Shown here one piece after another: positions 14,504 through 17,092 of a DNA stretch of 17,092 bases. The translations under genes were made by a program, and so were the position numbers. Position 1 is the first letter of the stretch, and every line of letters starts with the position of its first letter. Origin of the DNA: Armatimonadaceae bacterium (GTDB lineage Bacteria; Armatimonadota; Armatimonadia; Armatimonadales; Armatimonadaceae); contig JAUJNC010000164.1 in assembly GCA_030446525.1 (NCBI GenBank), forward strand, positions 1-17,092. Reading direction: 5' to 3'. A model generated the notes under the pieces. It was not told the origin of the DNA, did not search any database, and worked only from the letters and a program-made list of their open reading frames with translations.

Positions 14504-15923
14504 AGATGCCGATGGAGACGTGCTTGGTTTCCAGGAACGCGTCCAGGCCTTCCGTGCCCAGCTCGCGGCCCTGGCCGCTCTCTTTGTAGCCGCCGAACGG
14601 GCACTGGCTGGTGGTCGGGATGCCGTCATTGATGCCCAGCGTGCCGGCCTCGATCCGCTCGGCCAGCCGGAACATGCGGGCGATGTCGCGCGTAAAGGCG
14701 TAGGCGCTCAGGCCGTAGGGCGAGCCGTTGGCGCGCTCGATGGCCTCGCTTTCGCTGTCGAAGACGGTGATCGGCGCGACCGGCGCGAAGGTCTCCTCGG
14801 TCATGCAGAGCGCCTCGTCCGGCACGTCCGACAGCACGGTCGGCTCCAGGAAATACCCGCCGCGCTCCAGGACCTTCCCGCCATAACGGACCTGCGCGCC
14901 CCGACCCTGGGCGTCCCGGATGTGCTCCAGGGCCTTGTCCAGGCCTTTCTGGTCGATCACCGGGCCGATGTCTACGCCGGGCTCCAGGCCGTCCCCGATC
15001 TTCAGCTGCTGCGTCGCCTCGCGGAAGCGCGCCGTGAACTCGGCGTAGACCGACCTCTCCACATACAGGCGGTTGGCGGCGATGCAGGACTGGCCCGTGT
15101 TGCGGAACTTGGCCTTGACCGCTTCCCGAACCGCGACCTCCAGGTCGGCGTCAGCGAAGACCAGGAGCGGCGCCTGGCCGCCCAGCTCGAGCGAAAGCCG
15201 CTTGACGCCCTCGGCCGAGGCCTGGATCAGCTTTTTGCCCACCTCGGTCGAGCCGGTGAAGGTGATCTTGCGGCAGGCGGGATGGTGCAGGAAGACGCCG
15301 CCGATCTCGCCCGGGTTGCCGACGAGCACGCTCAGCACGCCGGGGGGCAGCCCGGCGGCGTGGGCGCACTCGGCGAACGCGAGGGCGCAGAGCGGCGTCT
15401 GCGAGGCGGGCTTGAGGACGGTGGGGCAGCCGGCGGCGAGCGCCGGGGCCACCTTGCGCACGGCCAGCACGAGGGGGAAGTTCCACGGGCTGATCGCGCC
15501 GACCACGCCGACCGGCGTCTTGAGCACCAGGTGCCGCTTGCCCTCGGCCTGATGCGGGACCAGGCGGCCGTAGTTACGGCGCGCCTCCTCGGCGAACCAG
15601 CGCAGGTGGTCCACGGACAGGGTGACCTCGCCCTTGCTTTGCGCGAGCGGCTTGCCGTTCTCCTGGGTGATCAGCCGGGCGACCTCCTCCTCCCGGCGCT
15701 CCAGCTCACCGGCGATGGCCAGCAGGTAGTCCGCGCGGGCCTTGGCCGGCAGCCCCGACCACGCCGCGAAGGCCGCCTGGGCGGCCTCGACGGCCTGCGT
15801 GGCCGCCTGCTCCCCGACGGTCGCCACGGTCGCGAACGCCGACCCCGTGGCGGGGTTGACGATCTCCCGCTGGCCCGTGCCCTCCACCCACTCGCCGGCT
15901 ACGTACAATTTATAGTGGTTCAT
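14502..15923 (-). CDS. NAD(P)-dependent aldehyde dehydrogenase, succinate-semialdehyde dehydrogenase type
   Basis: This 473-residue protein is full length for the family. It oxidises an aldehyde to the acid with NAD(P)+ in the cytoplasm. Visible motifs: PWNFPL with oxyanion Asn148; VLKPAS with Lys171; the cofactor loop FTGSTEVGK (222-230); general base Glu246 in LELGG; nucleophile Cys280 in NTGQSCIAANR; EETF (376-379). The ending F-L-E-T-K-H-V-S-I-G-I and the overall pattern are closest to GabD-like enzymes, but substrate cannot be fixed by motif alone (glycolaldehyde or lactaldehyde are alternatives). The start at 15923 (MNHYKLYVAGEW) follows AAAAGGG. It lies 19 bases after the oxidoreductase gene on the same strand, which suggests one operon. 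Confidence 0.93.
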   Translation of the reverse strand: MNHYKLYVAGEWVEGTGQREIVNPATGSAFATVATVGEQAATQAVEAAQAAFAAWSGLPAKARADYLLAIAGELERREEEVARLITQENGKPLAQSKGEVTLSVDHLRWFAEEARRNYGRLVPHQAEGKRHLVLKTPVGVVGAISPWNFPLVLAVRKVAPALAAGCPTVLKPASQTPLCALAFAECAHAAGLPPGVLSVLVGNPGEIGGVFLHHPACRKITFTGSTEVGKKLIQASAEGVKRLSLELGGQAPLLVFADADLEVAVREAVKAKFRNTGQSCIAANRLYVERSVYAEFTARFREATQQLKIGDGLEPGVDIGPVIDQKGLDKALEHIRDAQGRGAQVRYGGKVLERGGYFLEPTVLSDVPDEALCMTEETFAPVAPITVFDSESEAIERANGSPYGLSAYAFTRDIARMFRLAERIEAGTLGINDGIPTTSQCPFGGYKESGQGRELGTEGLDAFLETKHVSIGI

Positions 15924-15942
15924 GGTACCCTTTTATCCTGTC

Positions 15943-16971
15943 TCAACCAAGCGCGTCCCAGGCGACCTCTTTGTGCTGCGCCGCGGCGTGCTCCCCGAGG
16001 AACGCCGCCTTGCAGGAGGCCAGCGCCTTTTCGGCGTCCACGTACGGCTTCTTGTTGGCCTGGACACAGCTTCGGAAGTCCTCGTACATGCGGAGCACGG
16101 CGGTCTCGATCCCGCGCGCCGGTCCGCGCTCGCCGTGCCCCACCTCCGGCGTCAGCGGGACCTTCTCCTGCGCGCGCCCCTTCTGGAACAGGGCATAGTC
16201 CGCCCCCGTCGGCAGGTGCAGGGCCCCCTCCTCCCCGATGACCTGCAGATCCAGCCGGTGCGGGCCGAACATACACAGCCCGAGCGTCGCCTTGACCCCG
16301 TTCGCGTACTCCATGGCGACGGTGGCGTGGTCCCACGTCTCGCGGTCCGGGTAGACGCTCCGCCCGCCGCTGCCGTACAGCCGCGTCGGCACCCCGCCGG
16401 CCATCCAGTTCAGAATGTCCAGATAATGGCAGCACTTCTCGTTCAGCGTCCCCCCGGTCGCGGCCTGCGAGTAGCGCCAGTTCATCTCCTTGCCGGTTTT
16501 GGGGTCCCTATACTGCCAGACATCGCCCTTGTTCCAGTCGCCCCGAAACTCGGCCAGGAACAGGTACCTGGGCGCCCCGATCTTGCCCGCTTCGATGACC
16601 CTGCGCAGGTCCGCGTAGCGGTGCGCGTACCGGAGCTGCATGGCGTAGTGGGTGACGAGCGGCGACGGCTCGCCGGCCTTTTTCATCGCGAGACAGTCTT
16701 CCAGCGTCGTGGCCATCGGCTTCTCGCAGAGCACATGCTTGCCGGCCTGCAGCGCGGCGAGCACCATCTCCTTGTGCAGGAGGTTGGGGGTGCACACCAG
16801 GACCGCGCTCACGTCCGGGTTGGCCAGGAGCTTCTGGTAGTCGCCGTAGGAGGCGACCTTCTTGCCGATCCAGGCGCCGACCGAAGGACAGCTGCGGTGG
16901 GAGCTGGCGCAGTCCGCGTGTCCGGCGGCGTCAAACGCGACAAGCGCCAGGGCGAGCCCCCGGTCACGGGG
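15943..16971 (-). CDS. Gfo/Idh/MocA-family oxidoreductase, 5' end damaged
   Basis: This is a sugar- or cyclitol-type NAD(P)-dependent oxidoreductase. From about 16860 leftward the sequence is clean: KVASYGDYQKLLANPDVSAV, then CTPNLLHKEMVLAAL and the catalytic EKPM motif near 16728-16717. GGTLNEKCCHYLDILNWMAGG follows with the His/Asp active-site segment, and then the C-terminal beta-sheet domain. The frame continues upstream through LALALVAFDAAGHADC, which fits the second Rossmann strand region, to an in-frame TAA at 16974-16972. The N-terminal G-x-G-x-x-G is missing. A GTG at 16812 is in frame but lies inside the fold and is not a believable start. The gene is therefore broken by sequence error or mutation near the window end. 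It is probably co-transcribed with the aldehyde dehydrogenase. Confidence 0.85.
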   Translation of the reverse strand, partial: PRDRGLALALVAFDAAGHADCASSHRSCPSVGAWIGKKVASYGDYQKLLANPDVSAVLVCTPNLLHKEMVLAALQAGKHVLCEKPMATTLEDCLAMKKAGEPSPLVTHYAMQLRYAHRYADLRRVIEAGKIGAPRYLFLAEFRGDWNKGDVWQYRDPKTGKEMNWRYSQAATGGTLNEKCCHYLDILNWMAGGVPTRLYGSGGRSVYPDRETWDHATVAMEYANGVKATLGLCMFGPHRLDLQVIGEEGALHLPTGADYALFQKGRAQEKVPLTPEVGHGERGPARGIETAVLRMYEDFRSCVQANKKPYVDAEKALASCKAAFLGEHAAAQHKEVAWDALG

Positions 16972-17092
16972 TTAGAGGACGTCGAACAGGCGGTCGAGCC
17001 GGGGCTAGTGTTCGTCCGGTTTGGCCCCAGCCGCGGTGGCAAAAAGACGCTGCATCGCCTCCAGGCCGGGCTAGACACCCAGAGCGAGGGCC
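16972..17092 (-). pseudogene. Degraded 5' part of the oxidoreductase gene or upstream gene
   Basis: In the oxidoreductase frame, stops occur at 16974-16972 (TAA) and 17007-17005 (TAG). Between and beyond them the frame reads PRLDRLFDVL and GLEAMQRLFATAAGAKPDEH, which looks protein-like but is not the expected Rossmann start. It may be an N-terminal region corrupted by low sequence quality at a contig end, or the tail of another gene joined to it. Confidence 0.35.

Noticed and set aside
14520..16241. Long open frame of 573 codons on the + strand
   Set aside because: It is antisense to the aldehyde dehydrogenase and the end of the oxidoreductase, both of which have all expected motifs. High-GC coding sequence often opens a long antisense frame, and its Arg/Leu/Gly-rich product has no recognisable domain.
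1..17092. tRNA, rRNA, defence-system, retron or biosynthetic-cluster content
   Set aside because: I found no cloverleaf with a T-arm consensus, no rRNA-like sequence, no reverse transcriptase, nuclease, toxin-antitoxin or synthase motifs. The exciting-looking structure is the inverted repeat, which is better explained by assembly or IS activity than by a new system.

Overview
The window is GC-rich bacterial DNA. The best taxonomic hints are two type II-style prepilins with the combination FTL(I/V)ELLVV, FPVF(A/G)QAR and QDYDET(Y/F)P, plus two PEP-CTERM proteins. That combination is what I associate with Armatimonadota. This is an inference from protein style, because no rRNA or marker gene is present.

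Layout. (1) 1-2445 is clean single-copy sequence: the 5' end of a secreted-protein gene (-), an H-X9-DG prepilin (+), a strong stem-loop, a PEP-CTERM protein (-) with a near-consensus promoter, and the end of a hypothetical gene. (2) 2446-7783 is the left arm of a very large imperfect inverted repeat. It holds a hypothetical exported protein (-), a second PEP-CTERM protein (-), an HGG-motif Cys-rich protein (+), a zinc-ribbon protein (-), an IS110-family element (+) and an IS481-family element (+). (3) 7784-8291 is a unique central loop with a broken small membrane-protein gene (-). (4) 8292-13438 is the right arm, carrying the same six genes in mirror order and opposite strand, all broken. 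(5) 13439-17092 is mostly clean again: a second prepilin (+), then a two-gene catabolic-looking operon (-) of a Gfo/Idh/MocA oxidoreductase and an aldehyde dehydrogenase of the succinate-semialdehyde dehydrogenase type. The last ~120 bases are degraded.

The dominant signal is the ~5.3 kb / 5.15 kb inverted repeat around a 508-base loop. In every gene I could measure, the right-arm copy is 3-5% shorter than the left. Differences are small indels and clustered substitutions that ignore reading frame. Both copies of the two transposases carry different, independent lesions, while genes outside the arms are intact. The inner ends of the arms fall on the tips of the IS481 element; the outer right end cuts a gene in mid-sequence. 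I read this either as an uncorrected long-read or repeat-driven misassembly (favoured) or as a real IS-bounded inverted duplication that is decaying. Read mapping over the junctions would decide.

Functionally, the intact genes point to a cell that exports surface or extracellular proteins (PEP-CTERM/exosortase sorting, pseudopilins) and oxidises sugar-like or aldehyde substrates. I found no CRISPR array, defence island, tRNA or rRNA. Smaller points of interest are the IS110 element flanked by 11-base inverted repeats beside a half attC-like site, its structured upstream non-coding region, and an 18-base palindrome whose half-site recurs there.
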